Source: Tous-C4FEB sp044356555 | GTDB taxonomy: Bacteria; Verrucomicrobiota; Verrucomicrobiia; Opitutales; Opitutaceae | DNA length: 64,000 nucleotides | NCBI GenBank assembly: GCA_044356555.1 | Contig: JBIKWB010000006.1 | Span: 62,001 to 126,000, forward strand | Direction: 5' to 3' | In this document: piece after piece, positions 56,021-64,000 of the stretch | Layout of the letters: the number at the start of each line of letters is the position of its first letter | Position numbering within the stretch: position 1 is the first letter of the stretch | The notes under the pieces: generated by a model | Databases searched by the model: none | The model's input: the letters and a program-made list of their open reading frames with translations, nothing else | Told to the model about the DNA's origin: nothing | Translations under genes and position numbers: made by a program

Positions 56021-57208
56021 ATGACCATGCCCGCCGAATCCCGCCGCGCCGCCGCCACGCAGGCACCGATTATCCCCGCCATTGCCGATCTCATCCGCCG
56101 CCATCCCGGCACGATCTCGCTCGGCCAAGGCGTCGTCGGCTACGGCCCGCCGCCCGCCGCCACCGCCCAAATCGCCCGCTTTCTCGCCGACCCCGGCCTC
56201 CATAAATACCAACCCGTCGCCGGCATCCCCGCCCTCCTCGAAGCGCTCGCGCAAAAACTCGCCGCCGAAAATCGGATCCCCATCGGCGAGTCCCACGGTA
56301 ACCGCATTATGGTCACTGCCGGTGGCAACCAAGCGTTTATCAACGCCGTCCTCGCCCTCGGCGACCCCGGCGACGAATTCATTCTGCCCACGCCGTATTA
56401 TTTCAACCAGGAGATGGCGGTCACGTTGGCCAATTGCCGGCCCGTGCTCGTGCCGACTGACGCCAACTATCAGCTCGACCTCGCTGCCCTCCACGCCGCG
56501 ATCACCCCGCGCACGCGCGCGATCATCACCGTCTCACCGAACAACCCCACCGGCGCCGTCTACCCCGAGGCCGATCTCCGCGCCGTCAACGCCCTGTGCG
56601 CCGAACACGGTCTCACGCACATCCACGACGAGGCCTACGAATACTTCCTCCACGACGGCGCAAAACACTTCTCACCCGCCTCGATCCCGGGCGCCGCCGC
56701 CCACACGATCTCGCTCTACTCCATGTCCAAGACCTACGGCTTCGCCAGTTGGCGCATCGGCTGGATGGTTTACCCCGCCGCCCTCGAAGCCGCCCTGCGA
56801 AAAATCCAAGACACGCTCATCATCTGCCCGCCCGTCATCTCGCAATTCGCCGCTCTCGGTGCGCTCACCGACAGCGCCCACTACCTCCGAGACAAACTCC
56901 GCGACCTCGCCGCCGTGCGCCTCGTGGTCGGCCGCGAACTCGCCCCGCTCATCACCGAGGAACTCGCCGAAATCCCGCCGGCCCATGGTGCGTTTTATTT
57001 TCTACCCCGGCTCCGCACCACCCGCTCTGCGATGGAGATCGCCGAAGAACTCATCCGCGATCACGGCGTCGCCGTGATTCCCGGCAGCGCCTTCGGGGTC
57101 ACCGGGAGTTGCACGATCCGCGTGGCCTACGGCGCACTGACGACCGCCAACGCCAACGAGGGCATGGGCCGGCTCGTCCGCGGCCTGCGCAAAATCCTGC
57201 GTGGCTGA
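56021..57208 (+). CDS. Class I/II PLP-dependent aminotransferase
   Basis: 395 residues (an ATG two codons later is equally good). Substrate-entry TISLGQGVVGYGPPPAATAQ, cofactor region VTAGGNQAFINAVLALGDPG, TVSPNNPTGAVYPE, and DEAYEYFLHDG. The PLP lysine lies in SLYSMSKTYGFASWRIGW, with the terminal Arg in SCTIRVAYGAL. This order is that of aspartate/aromatic-type family I enzymes, but the amino-donor preference cannot be read off. It is transcribed singly, divergent from the Gfo/Idh/MocA gene. The spacer of about 270 bases between them (55750-56020) holds nothing I can name. Confidence 0.92.
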   Translation: MTMPAESRRAAATQAPIIPAIADLIRRHPGTISLGQGVVGYGPPPAATAQIARFLADPGLHKYQPVAGIPALLEALAQKLAAENRIPIGESHGNRIMVTAGGNQAFINAVLALGDPGDEFILPTPYYFNQEMAVTLANCRPVLVPTDANYQLDLAALHAAITPRTRAIITVSPNNPTGAVYPEADLRAVNALCAEHGLTHIHDEAYEYFLHDGAKHFSPASIPGAAAHTISLYSMSKTYGFASWRIGWMVYPAALEAALRKIQDTLIICPPVISQFAALGALTDSAHYLRDKLRDLAAVRLVVGRELAPLITEELAEIPPAHGAFYFLPRLRTTRSAMEIAEELIRDHGVAVIPGSAFGVTGSCTIRVAYGALTTANANEGMGRLVRGLRKILRG

Positions 57209-57220
57209 CGCGGGCTTCCG

Positions 57221-57292
57221 CAGGTAGGAGCCCGCTCGCGGGCGATCGCGCGCCACGCCGCCTCCTTTCGCGCGCAAGCGCGCTCCTACCCG
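57221..57292. repeat. Pair of inverted REP-like hairpins
   Basis: Terminal GGTAGGAG (57223-57230) and CTCCTACC (57283-57290) enclose two hairpins: GCCCGC-TC-GCGGGC (57230-57243) and GCGCGC-AA-GCGCGC (57270-57283). The two arms are the same sequence in opposite orientation, with paired changes that keep base-pairing. This is a BIME-like arrangement in the convergent space between the aminotransferase and the unknown membrane-protein gene. Confidence 0.85.
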
Positions 57293-57303
57293 TAGCCGCT
57301 CCC

Positions 57304-58530
57304 TCACACTACCTGCGTCTTCGCCGCCGAACCGCCAAACAGCTCGCGCATCACGCCCCACGCTTTGCGCAAGCCCGCGTCACGTACTCCGCCGCCCATC
57401 AGATACGCCCGCGCCACCGTGTCCTCGTGGCCATGATAGCGGGGCGGCAGCAGAAAGAGCGTGTCGCGATCGTTTGCCGTGATGCTCGAAAAGAACAGGC
57501 CCTTGCCCACCGCGAGCTGGCTCTTGTCAACCGGCACCACCGCGCTGCGCTCCGCCATCACCAGCCAGGGCCGGTACTGGAACTCGATCCCGCCCGCCGG
57601 GCGCTGCGCGAGCCGGCCGTAGGTGCGTGGCGGCACTCCGGGGAAATTCCCGCCGGCAAACAGTTTGTTGCCGTTCTCCTTCGGCGTGAACCGCGTGCGC
57701 CGCAGCGTTAAAAAGTCCCAGCAGAACACCGAACCGAAGAACGTCAGGCGAAACGCCCAGCCCGCCACCAGCCAGGCCACAATGATCACGAGCAGCGAGA
57801 GCGCCGCGCCCAACCACGGATTGATGGTCGCCGAAAGCGTGAGCAGCCCGAGCAATCCCATCCGCATCCCTTTGAGCGCCGCATCGATGGCACCCCAAGG
57901 GCTCAGCAAAATCAGCACGTTGATCGCGTGCGATGCCATCCAGACGACCGCAAAAATCGCGATGCCAAACGGCACCGTGAGCAGATTCAGCAACCAGGAA
58001 AAATCGATAGCCCCTACCTGCAACATCGCCATCCCGCTCGACTCCAAGACCGCCCCTTCCACGCCCGCCATCTTTGATGGGACCAGCAGCTTCGAAACCG
58101 CCGCCATCATGAACGGCACGACCGCGCCCGCCGCGACGAGCCCCGTCGCCTTGTTCTCGATCGTCTCCAGCACATCGAACGGCTTTTTCAGGCCCGGCGG
58201 CATCGACGCCCCAAGCGCATCCTTCACCGCACACGCGCCCACGATCAGCAACGCCGGGCCAAAAAACGCCCAGTGGGCAAACCAAGGCAAAGCCGCCTTT
58301 TGCTCCGGCGTGGTCGCATTGAAATACTGATAGGCACCATAGGCACCCGTGCCGAGCAGCGGCGAGATCGCCATGCCCGTCACCGTGGAAATCGCACCCG
58401 CGATCGGCGCGCCCGGCGACCGGTCCGGCACCGCCGACGTTGGCTTGGCCGCATCCGCCGCCAACGCAAACGGCGCGATGATCATCGACAGGGTCAGGGC
58501 CAAGACGAACAGGGGCAGGAGTCGCTTCAT
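57304..58530 (-). CDS. Membrane protein of unknown function with signal peptide
   Basis: 408 residues. Signal peptide at 1 to about 25 (LLPLFVLALTLSMIIAPFAL). About six helices follow, among them HWAFFGPALLIVGACAV, LLNLLTVPFGIAIFAVVWMA and LVIIVAWLVAGWAFRLTFFG, with an early Gly/Ala-rich part (GTGAYGAYQYF). The last about 125 residues are soluble (ENGNKLFAGGNFPGVPPRTY, GLFFSSITANDRDTLFLLPP, RYHGHEDTVARAYLMGGGVR). No family was recognised. It is transcribed alone. The soluble tail looks folded and conserved in style. Confidence 0.75.
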   Translation of the reverse strand: MKRLLPLFVLALTLSMIIAPFALAADAAKPTSAVPDRSPGAPIAGAISTVTGMAISPLLGTGAYGAYQYFNATTPEQKAALPWFAHWAFFGPALLIVGACAVKDALGASMPPGLKKPFDVLETIENKATGLVAAGAVVPFMMAAVSKLLVPSKMAGVEGAVLESSGMAMLQVGAIDFSWLLNLLTVPFGIAIFAVVWMASHAINVLILLSPWGAIDAALKGMRMGLLGLLTLSATINPWLGAALSLLVIIVAWLVAGWAFRLTFFGSVFCWDFLTLRRTRFTPKENGNKLFAGGNFPGVPPRTYGRLAQRPAGGIEFQYRPWLVMAERSAVVPVDKSQLAVGKGLFFSSITANDRDTLFLLPPRYHGHEDTVARAYLMGGGVRDAGLRKAWGVMRELFGGSAAKTQVV

Positions 58531-58734
58531 CGCACGACCTTAGGTATCGTCCGGTCGTTGAAAAGCGCGAACCCACCCCTCGGCTGACACCACCTTTTCG
58601 GACTGTCCGCACCAGCGAGCAGTTGGCCCCGGGCGCTTGGAGCTCGTTTGTTCAGCGCACCCATCGTTCGGCTGCTAGCAGTTTTTCGCCGACCGGTTGC
58701 TCCGCCTAACCCGACTCCAGATCCCGACCTTACC

Positions 58735-61700
58735 ATGACTCCAACCCGCCTCCTCGTCTCACTGGCCCTTGCCATCGCTATGCTCTGTGCTTCGGCCTTC
58801 GCTCAAAGCCCCGCCACCGGCACCGTCTCCGGCCGCGTTTCCAATCAGGCCACCGCTCAATACCTCGGTGAAGCCGAGGTCTCGCTCGAGGGCACCGCTT
58901 TCCGCGCGCTCACCGACCGCGACGGATCCTACACGCTGCTCAACGTCGCTCCCGGCACCTACACGGCGGCGGTCAGTTACGCCGGCCTCGATGGCCAGAA
59001 ACAGGCCCTCACGGTCGTTGCGGGCAAAAGCACCACGCAGGATTTTGCACTCACCGCCGGCATTTATAAACTCGGCGCCTTCGTCGTCGCCAGCGAGGTC
59101 GAGGGCAACGCCGCCCAGGTCAACAAACAGAAACGCGCCGACCATTTCATGACCGCCATCTCCGCCGACACCCTCGGCGAGGTCCCCGATGGCAACATCG
59201 GCGAATTTCTCAAATACGTTCCCGGTCTCCTGGTGAACTACTCCAACGCCGACGCCGCCACCGTCTCCGTGCGCGGCCAAGATCCCGAGGCCACCACCTT
59301 TACCATCGATGGACAGGTCCCCGCCGCGGCCGGCACCCCGCCCCGCTCCAGCACGGGCTCATCCGATGCCTCCAGCCGCGCCTTCGAGTTTACCCAGGCC
59401 AGCATCACCAACATCGAATCCATCGAGGTCTACAAAGCTCCGCCACCTTGGTACGCCCCGTCCACCGGCGGCGTCATCAACGCCGAGACCAAGAGCGCCT
59501 TTAACCAGAAGCGCCGCGTCTTCCGCACCGTCCTCCTCCTCAACGCCAACAGCGAGATGCTTACCTTAGACGCCGTCCCCGGCCCCGGCCAACGTCCCAC
59601 CCACCGCATCAAGCCCGGCGCCAGCGTCGTCTATTCGGAGGCGTTTCTAAAAAACACCCTCGGCCTCACCTTCTCTTACTCCGAAACCAACAGCATCAAC
59701 CCTTCCCATAACAACGCCTTGGGCTACACCCCGATCGTCGCCGGCACCGTTGCCGCACCTGTCCCGATCAACGCCCCCGTCCGCCTCGATACCTTCACCT
59801 TGGTCGACGGTCCGCAGGTCAAATTCCGCCGCAATAGCAGCCTCAAGGCCGACTACAAACTCGGCGCCCACACCATTCTCAACGCCGGCTTCACCTACAA
59901 CGCCTTCCTCAGCCAGAACCGTGGCCACACCTGGCGTATCCGCCCGATCACCACGGGCAATGTCCTCCCGCTCAGCACTTTTCCCAGCGTTTCCGCGACC
60001 GATACCACCGTCGTCAACGGCCAGACCGATGTCTTTGCCGATTACTCCGACTCCACCAGCGCCAACTACACCTACAACGCCGGCGTTCGTCACGATTGGC
60101 GCCGCTGGCGCCTCACCTACTCGGCCAACTACGGCAAATCCGACTCCAAGGTCGCCGACCTGCCCGAGATGATCCAGTCCGCCCAATTTAACATGAACAA
60201 CCAGCGCGGCATCACCTATCGCATCCAGGCGAACCCCGACCGCGTTGCACCCACCTCCCTCGTCCAACTCGCCGGACCCGATATCTACCTTCTCCGCAAC
60301 TACGACCAACGTTCGGTTTCCCTCCAGACCTCGCCCCGTTTTCAAAACGACCGCACGATCAACCTGAAGACCGACCTCCGCGCCGCTTTCGGCGAGTGGC
60401 GTTTCCCCGTCGAATTCCGCACCGGCGCCAATCTCTACCGCATCCAGCGCCGTAAAGCCGCCGGCCAGATCGTCCTCGATTTCCTCGGGCCCGACGGCAT
60501 CGCCGCCACCGGCGACGAACTCATCAACGCCAAATCCTTCGAGCTGACCGATGCGGAGTATGGCGACGACTTCCTCTTCGGCATCCGCCGCCCACCGCTC
60601 ATCGATCCCTACAAGGTCGCGGCCTACATGCGGCAAAACCCCAAAGCCTTCCAAAACATCCAAGGCGCCAACGTCACCCGTCAGGCCGTCAATTCTCAGA
60701 ACCTCACCCAAATCATCACCGCCGCCTACACCGCCGCGACGATCCGAATCACGCCCCGCCTCACCCTCCTCGCCGGCGTCCGCGCTGAGCAGACGGAAAA
60801 CTTCGCCCGCGGCGCCATCCGCATCAACTCCCTCGGCGTCCCCGTCCTCGCCGCCGGTTTCCCCGCCTCTTCCCGCGAATATCTGAGCGCCGTCTTCTCC
60901 CGCACCCAGCGCGTCACGAGCGACTATCTCGATTACTTCCCCAATTACCAACTCACCTACCGCTTCACGCCGAATCTCGTCCTGCGGGTCGCCGCCACCC
61001 GCTCGATGTCCCGGCCCGGCATCCAGACGATTCTTCCCAACACCACCGTCAACGACACCGCCGCGATCCCCAACGTGACGATCAACAACACCGGCCTCCT
61101 CCCCACTTACTCGCAAAACATCGACGCCCAGATCGAGTATTTCACCGCCGCCGCCGGCACGTTGTCCGCCGGTTGGTTCCGCAAGAAGATCACCAACTTC
61201 ATCATCAACGAGGTCACCCAAATCCAACCCGGCGACGACAACGGCTTCGACGGGCTCTATGCCGGCTATAACCTCAACACCCAGGACAACGGCGGCAACG
61301 GCCACTTCGAGGGCGTCGAGCTCAGCGCCCGCCAACCCTTGAAGCCCTACTTGAAAATGCTTCCGCAGGCGATCCAAGGCATCGAGCTCTTCGCCAACTA
61401 CACCAAGTTCTACAAAGGCGAAGCACCCAACCGCCAAGGTCTCATCGTGAAGCCGACCATCGGAAACAACTTCTACGACTGGAACGCCAACTACGGCGTC
61501 AGCTACGCCACCCCCGCCCGCACCTTCTACGTGCAGGCTCGCACCGTCATCTATCCCGGCGGCGTGCGCACCGCCGCCAGCACCACCAACCTAAACCCCC
61601 TTTACGAAGCCCGCCATCAACGCTGGGACTTTACGATGCGCTACCGCCTCTCCCGTAACTACGCCCTCGAACTCACCGGCTCCAATGTTTTTGAAGATCC

Positions 61701-61818
61701 GTCGCTCCGCACGTTCCAATACGGTCGCGCTGCCAGCCGCCGGGACTTCGGCTCCAGTTACGTGCTCTCCTTCACCGCCAACCTCGACTCGATCAAGTTG
61801 CCCTTCATCGACCGCTGA
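58735..61818 (+). CDS. TonB-dependent receptor with N-terminal carboxypeptidase-like domain
   Basis: 1027 residues from MTPTRLLVS; earlier in-frame codons are not signal-like. Signal peptide to about residue 23 (ASAFAQ). Residues 28-106 are a carboxypeptidase-D regulatory-like domain (GRVSNQATAQYLGEAEVSLE, NVAPGTYTAAVSYAG). The linker motif IYKLGAFVVASE lies at 110-121. Then come the plug (VPDGNIGEFLKYVPGLLV, VRGQDPEATTFTIDGQVPAA, IESIEVYKAPPPWYAPSTGG) and the barrel. This is the family of TonB receptors with a PSxGGxIN-type plug end and internal Ser/Asn-rich loops. The chain ends KLPFIDR, not in Phe or Trp. The ligand is unknown. A hairpin terminator follows. Confidence 0.95.
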   Translation: MTPTRLLVSLALAIAMLCASAFAQSPATGTVSGRVSNQATAQYLGEAEVSLEGTAFRALTDRDGSYTLLNVAPGTYTAAVSYAGLDGQKQALTVVAGKSTTQDFALTAGIYKLGAFVVASEVEGNAAQVNKQKRADHFMTAISADTLGEVPDGNIGEFLKYVPGLLVNYSNADAATVSVRGQDPEATTFTIDGQVPAAAGTPPRSSTGSSDASSRAFEFTQASITNIESIEVYKAPPPWYAPSTGGVINAETKSAFNQKRRVFRTVLLLNANSEMLTLDAVPGPGQRPTHRIKPGASVVYSEAFLKNTLGLTFSYSETNSINPSHNNALGYTPIVAGTVAAPVPINAPVRLDTFTLVDGPQVKFRRNSSLKADYKLGAHTILNAGFTYNAFLSQNRGHTWRIRPITTGNVLPLSTFPSVSATDTTVVNGQTDVFADYSDSTSANYTYNAGVRHDWRRWRLTYSANYGKSDSKVADLPEMIQSAQFNMNNQRGITYRIQANPDRVAPTSLVQLAGPDIYLLRNYDQRSVSLQTSPRFQNDRTINLKTDLRAAFGEWRFPVEFRTGANLYRIQRRKAAGQIVLDFLGPDGIAATGDELINAKSFELTDAEYGDDFLFGIRRPPLIDPYKVAAYMRQNPKAFQNIQGANVTRQAVNSQNLTQIITAAYTAATIRITPRLTLLAGVRAEQTENFARGAIRINSLGVPVLAAGFPASSREYLSAVFSRTQRVTSDYLDYFPNYQLTYRFTPNLVLRVAATRSMSRPGIQTILPNTTVNDTAAIPNVTINNTGLLPTYSQNIDAQIEYFTAAAGTLSAGWFRKKITNFIINEVTQIQPGDDNGFDGLYAGYNLNTQDNGGNGHFEGVELSARQPLKPYLKMLPQAIQGIELFANYTKFYKGEAPNRQGLIVKPTIGNNFYDWNANYGVSYATPARTFYVQARTVIYPGGVRTAASTTNLNPLYEARHQRWDFTMRYRLSRNYALELTGSNVFEDPSLRTFQYGRAASRRDFGSSYVLSFTANLDSIKLPFIDR

Positions 61819-61830
61819 GCGTCCCGGTAG

Positions 61831-61860
61831 CGCCGCGACCTCCGGGCGCGGCGTTTCTCT
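61831..61860 (+). terminator. Probable terminator after the second TonB receptor gene
   Basis: 7-bp stem CGCCGCG (61831-61837) / CGCGGCG (61847-61853), a 9-base loop, and a T-rich tail TTTCTCTT. It is 13 bases after the receptor stop. Confidence 0.65.
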
Positions 61861-61863
61861 TCG

Positions 61864-61890
61864 GTGTGGGAGCGAGTTTGCTCGCGATGA
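61864..61890 (+). repeat. Single REP-like hairpin
   Basis: The plus strand reads GTGGGAGCGAGTTTGCTCGC and continues GATGA; the stem is GCGAG/CTCGC. It resembles one arm of the element at 57221-57292 with paired changes in the stem. It is close in form to REP units of pseudomonads. Confidence 0.65.
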
Positions 61891-61973
61891 ACCGCACCCG
61901 GCCCCGCCCCACCTTCGGTCCCGCGCAAACCTGCGCTTGAGCCGTCGCCCGCCAACCCGCCATCCTGCGCGCG

Positions 61974-62744
61974 ATGCCGACCAAAGCTGCCCTCCAGCGT
62001 CTCCGCTCCTTGCGCGAGAAAAAGACCCGCGAGTCCCTTGGCCTCTTTGTCGTCGAGGGCGAAAAAGTCGTCGCTGAACTGCTCGCGGCGAATTTCCCCT
62101 TCACCGAAATCTACGCCACGCGTGCCTGGATCATCGCGCACGCAAAAGCCGCCGACTATATCGAGACGACCGAGCTCACCCCCGCGGAGATGGCCCGCGC
62201 CAGCCATTTTCCCACACCGTCATCTGTCCTCGCCGTCGGCCCGCTCACGCGCTCTCCCCTCGCCCCCGCCGCCCTCGACCACGGCCTCACCCTCGCCCTC
62301 GACGGCGTGCAAGACGCCGGCAACGTCGGCACGCTGCTTCGCCTCGCCGATTGGTTCGCCCTCGACCGCGTTCTCCTCTCCCCCGACTGCGCCGATCTCT
62401 TTTCCCAAAAAGTCATCAACGCCAGCATGGGCTCCTTCGCCCGCGTCATCACGCACACCGCCGACCTCGCCACCGCCCTCGCGTCGGTCGCGCCCAGCAC
62501 GCCCGTCTTCGGCTGCGATCTGACCGGCGACGATGTCCATGCCCTCCCGGCTCTCCGCGACGCCATCATCGTGATCGGCAGCGAGGGCCGCGGCCTCTCG
62601 CCGGCCGTCGCTGCGCTCGTGACCCGCCGGATCACGATCCCCCGCTACGGCGCCGCCGAGTCGCTCAACGCGGCCTGCGCCGCCGCGATCGTGTGCGACA
62701 ATCTACGGCGCCTGCGCCCCGGGATTTCAGGGCAACACGCCTAA
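61974..62744 (+). CDS. SpoU/TrmH-type RNA 2'-O-methyltransferase
   Basis: 256 residues. The N-terminal substrate-binding part (ALQRLRSLREKKTRESLGLF, VVEGEKVVAELLAA) is followed by a trefoil-knot SPOUT domain: motif 1 LDGVQDAGNVGTLLRLADW (with the catalytic Arg), motif 2 IVIGSEGRGLSPAV and motif 3 ITIPRYGAAESLNAACAAAI. Members methylate 2'-O positions in tRNA or 23S rRNA. The exact target is not resolved; the N-terminal form fits RlmB/TsnR-like proteins. It overlaps the end of the convergent membrane-protein gene by 18 bases. Confidence 0.92.
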   Translation: MPTKAALQRLRSLREKKTRESLGLFVVEGEKVVAELLAANFPFTEIYATRAWIIAHAKAADYIETTELTPAEMARASHFPTPSSVLAVGPLTRSPLAPAALDHGLTLALDGVQDAGNVGTLLRLADWFALDRVLLSPDCADLFSQKVINASMGSFARVITHTADLATALASVAPSTPVFGCDLTGDDVHALPALRDAIIVIGSEGRGLSPAVAALVTRRITIPRYGAAESLNAACAAAIVCDNLRRLRPGISGQHA

Positions 62745-64000
62745 GAAAATCTGCCGGGCCGGCTTGGTCAGAGAGGGGTGAACTCCCGCCAACGTAGCCT
62801 CCTCATAGTTCTCATGGTTCGCCACCCGGTGGTCGGTATTCGTGAAGACCCCGCCTTTGGCCGTACGATACTCCAGCGAAACCCGCAATTCCGTGGGCGG
62901 GATTTCAATCCGCCTCACCACAAAAACAAAACCCGCATTCTCCGCGTCCGGACGGCCGTAAGCCTCGGCGACATCCGGCCGCCGTTGTCGGCGGCCTTGG
63001 AAGACAAACTCCCGATCTGCCGTCTTGAGCACCAAAAACGGCTGGACGCCTTCCGCCCACTCTTCACCCGGCAGCATCCAGCCGCGCACATGCAGTCGCC
63101 GATCGGCGAGGACCAGCTCATCGATGTGATACGCCATCGCCTGTTCTTTCGACGGAACCCTCTTTGCGATCGGAGGCGACGTTCGGGCCTGCAGGCGGTA
63201 AACGCCCTTTTCCAACGCCGCATTTAAAATTCGGTCAGCCTGCGTATGATCGGGGTAAATCGGATGCGGAGCCCCGCCCAGCGTCAGCCACTTGTCGTAG
63301 TAGTTGATCGTCTCAAGTCGCCGACGGAAAAAATCCTCGGCCACCGGCAGGTATCGGGTCGATGCGACCACATTGAAGGCGCTCACACCCAGGGTCACCG
63401 GCAATGCCCACTGCAAAAACCGGTGCTTCGGCACGGCCGTCTCGGCCAAGATCGTGAGCAACGTCGCCCAAAACAGCGCGCTTTGGACAAAATACCTCGG
63501 TGCGATCTGAGGCGCGGCGAGCGTGAACCGGCCATACGCAATCAACAGCGTCGCGCCCAAAACAAAGACCAAGAACGCGCCCAAAACCGGCTCCCGGCGC
63601 CACCCTTCCCGGCTGGCCAAACCCGCCGCCACCCCGAGCCCCACCAGCCCCAGCAACGGTGAGAGGACAGGGTGCTCCAAACCCGGCACGCTGCCCAGCA
63701 GCGTGAGCCAATACCTGACCACCGCCCACAGTCCCGCGGCGCTCCCCAAACTCTCTCCGCTGGGCGCAACGGGTTTCGCCAGCCAGAAAAACAGGATGCC
63801 GGCGGCCACCGCCCACGCCGCCCAAACCGCCAGGCCTTTCCAGCGCCGCCCCAAGACCAACAGCACCACGCCCGCCGGAAACACCGCGAGACCGTGCGCG
63901 AGGGTAAACGTCCCCGCCGTCGCCGCCAACCCGGCCAACGCCACCCATACCGCGCCGCGCCGCTGCAACGCCGCCAAGCTCACCGCGCCCCACAACACCA
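62727..64000 (-). CDS. C-terminal part of a polytopic membrane protein, glycosyltransferase-like (partial)
   Basis: The gene is cut by the right edge of the window; about 424 residues are seen. The N-terminal part is hydrophobic with at least six helices (LAVFPAGVVLLVLGRRWKGL, LLGLVGLGVAAGLASREGW, PVLGAFLVFVLGATLLIAYG) and a periplasmic-loop style PQIAPRYFVQSALFWATLLT, as in lipid-linked-sugar-dependent membrane glycosyltransferases. The last about 130 residues form a soluble beta-rich domain (LVLADRRLHVRGWMLPGEEW, VFVVRRIEIPPTELRVSLEY). No catalytic motif is in the visible part, so the assignment is by general resemblance. A GTG at 63998 opens the frame, but the frame has no stop before the edge. 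Confidence 0.55.
   Translation of the reverse strand, partial: VLWGAVSLAALQRRGAVWVALAGLAATAGTFTLAHGLAVFPAGVVLLVLGRRWKGLAVWAAWAVAAGILFFWLAKPVAPSGESLGSAAGLWAVVRYWLTLLGSVPGLEHPVLSPLLGLVGLGVAAGLASREGWRREPVLGAFLVFVLGATLLIAYGRFTLAAPQIAPRYFVQSALFWATLLTILAETAVPKHRFLQWALPVTLGVSAFNVVASTRYLPVAEDFFRRRLETINYYDKWLTLGGAPHPIYPDHTQADRILNAALEKGVYRLQARTSPPIAKRVPSKEQAMAYHIDELVLADRRLHVRGWMLPGEEWAEGVQPFLVLKTADREFVFQGRRQRRPDVAEAYGRPDAENAGFVFVVRRIEIPPTELRVSLEYRTAKGGVFTNTDHRVANHENYEEATLAGVHPSLTKPARQIFLGVLP

Noticed and set aside
57002..57361. Minus-strand frame reading through the REP element near 57.2 kb
   Set aside because: Runs antisense across the aminotransferase end and the repeat; no protein character.
59647..61437. 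Long minus-strand open frame opposite the second TonB receptor gene
   Set aside because: Low-complexity Gly/Val/Asp translation opposite a full receptor; no supporting signal.

Overview
The window reads as a chromosomal segment of a high-G+C Gram-negative bacterium, most likely a verrucomicrobium close to the Opitutaceae. That placement is inference. It rests on two TonB-dependent receptors, a sulfatase, a Tat-exported Gfo/Idh/MocA oxidoreductase, a free-living nucleotide-transporter-like protein with HEAT repeats, a GxxExxY protein bordered by ACACGGAT-type repeats, and REP-like hairpins. No rRNA, tRNA, CRISPR array or transposase was seen.

Layout. 1-9.7 kb: PhoD phosphatase; a PilC-like type IV pilus/type II secretion membrane protein followed by an NtrC-shaped response regulator whose AAA+ domain looks catalytically dead; a transglutaminase-like pseudogene; a TonB receptor divergent from gamma-glutamyltranspeptidase. 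9.9-14.5 kb: OmpW-like porin, a DUF6702-like protein, a four-helix membrane protein, a long coiled-coil/Pro-Ala-rich membrane protein and SlyX. 14.5-15.4 kb: an A+T-rich stretch with no recognisable gene.

15.4-25.2 kb is a tightly packed seven-gene operon: a fold-type III PLP decarboxylase-like protein with altered active-site motifs, a PrmC-like methyltransferase, a second methyltransferase, an NTT-type carrier fused to HEAT repeats and a cNMP-binding-like domain, a membrane sensor with HAMP, a small cNMP-binding-like protein and another membrane sensor. 25.2-31.0 kb has visibly lower G+C and carries an Sfp-type phosphopantetheinyl transferase, an SPFH-domain protein, a PotD-like lipoprotein and a SyrD/PvdE-type cyclic-peptide exporter. 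No carrier protein or synthetase lies in the window. This 15.5 kb block is the most unusual part.

31-44.7 kb: a YyaL-type thioredoxin-domain protein, a deoxyhypusine-synthase-family enzyme, an EamA exporter, an ABC-F ATPase, thymidine phosphorylase, a small monooxygenase, and a NatAB-type ABC exporter with its own LytS/LytTR two-component pair. 44.8-49.6 kb: ribokinase, a half-length and a full-length aldehyde dehydrogenase, and DeoC. With thymidine phosphorylase these suggest deoxyribonucleoside/deoxyribose use: DeoC yields acetaldehyde and the dehydrogenase oxidises it. A GxxExxY gene bordered by inverted repeats sits between the two dehydrogenase genes.

49.7-64 kb: two exported proteins (one PDZ-like), a LysE N-terminal fragment, an NTF2-like protein, a sulfatase, a Gfo/Idh/MocA oxidoreductase, an aminotransferase, an unknown membrane protein, a second TonB receptor, a SpoU-type RNA methyltransferase, and the C-terminal part of a large membrane protein cut by the right edge.
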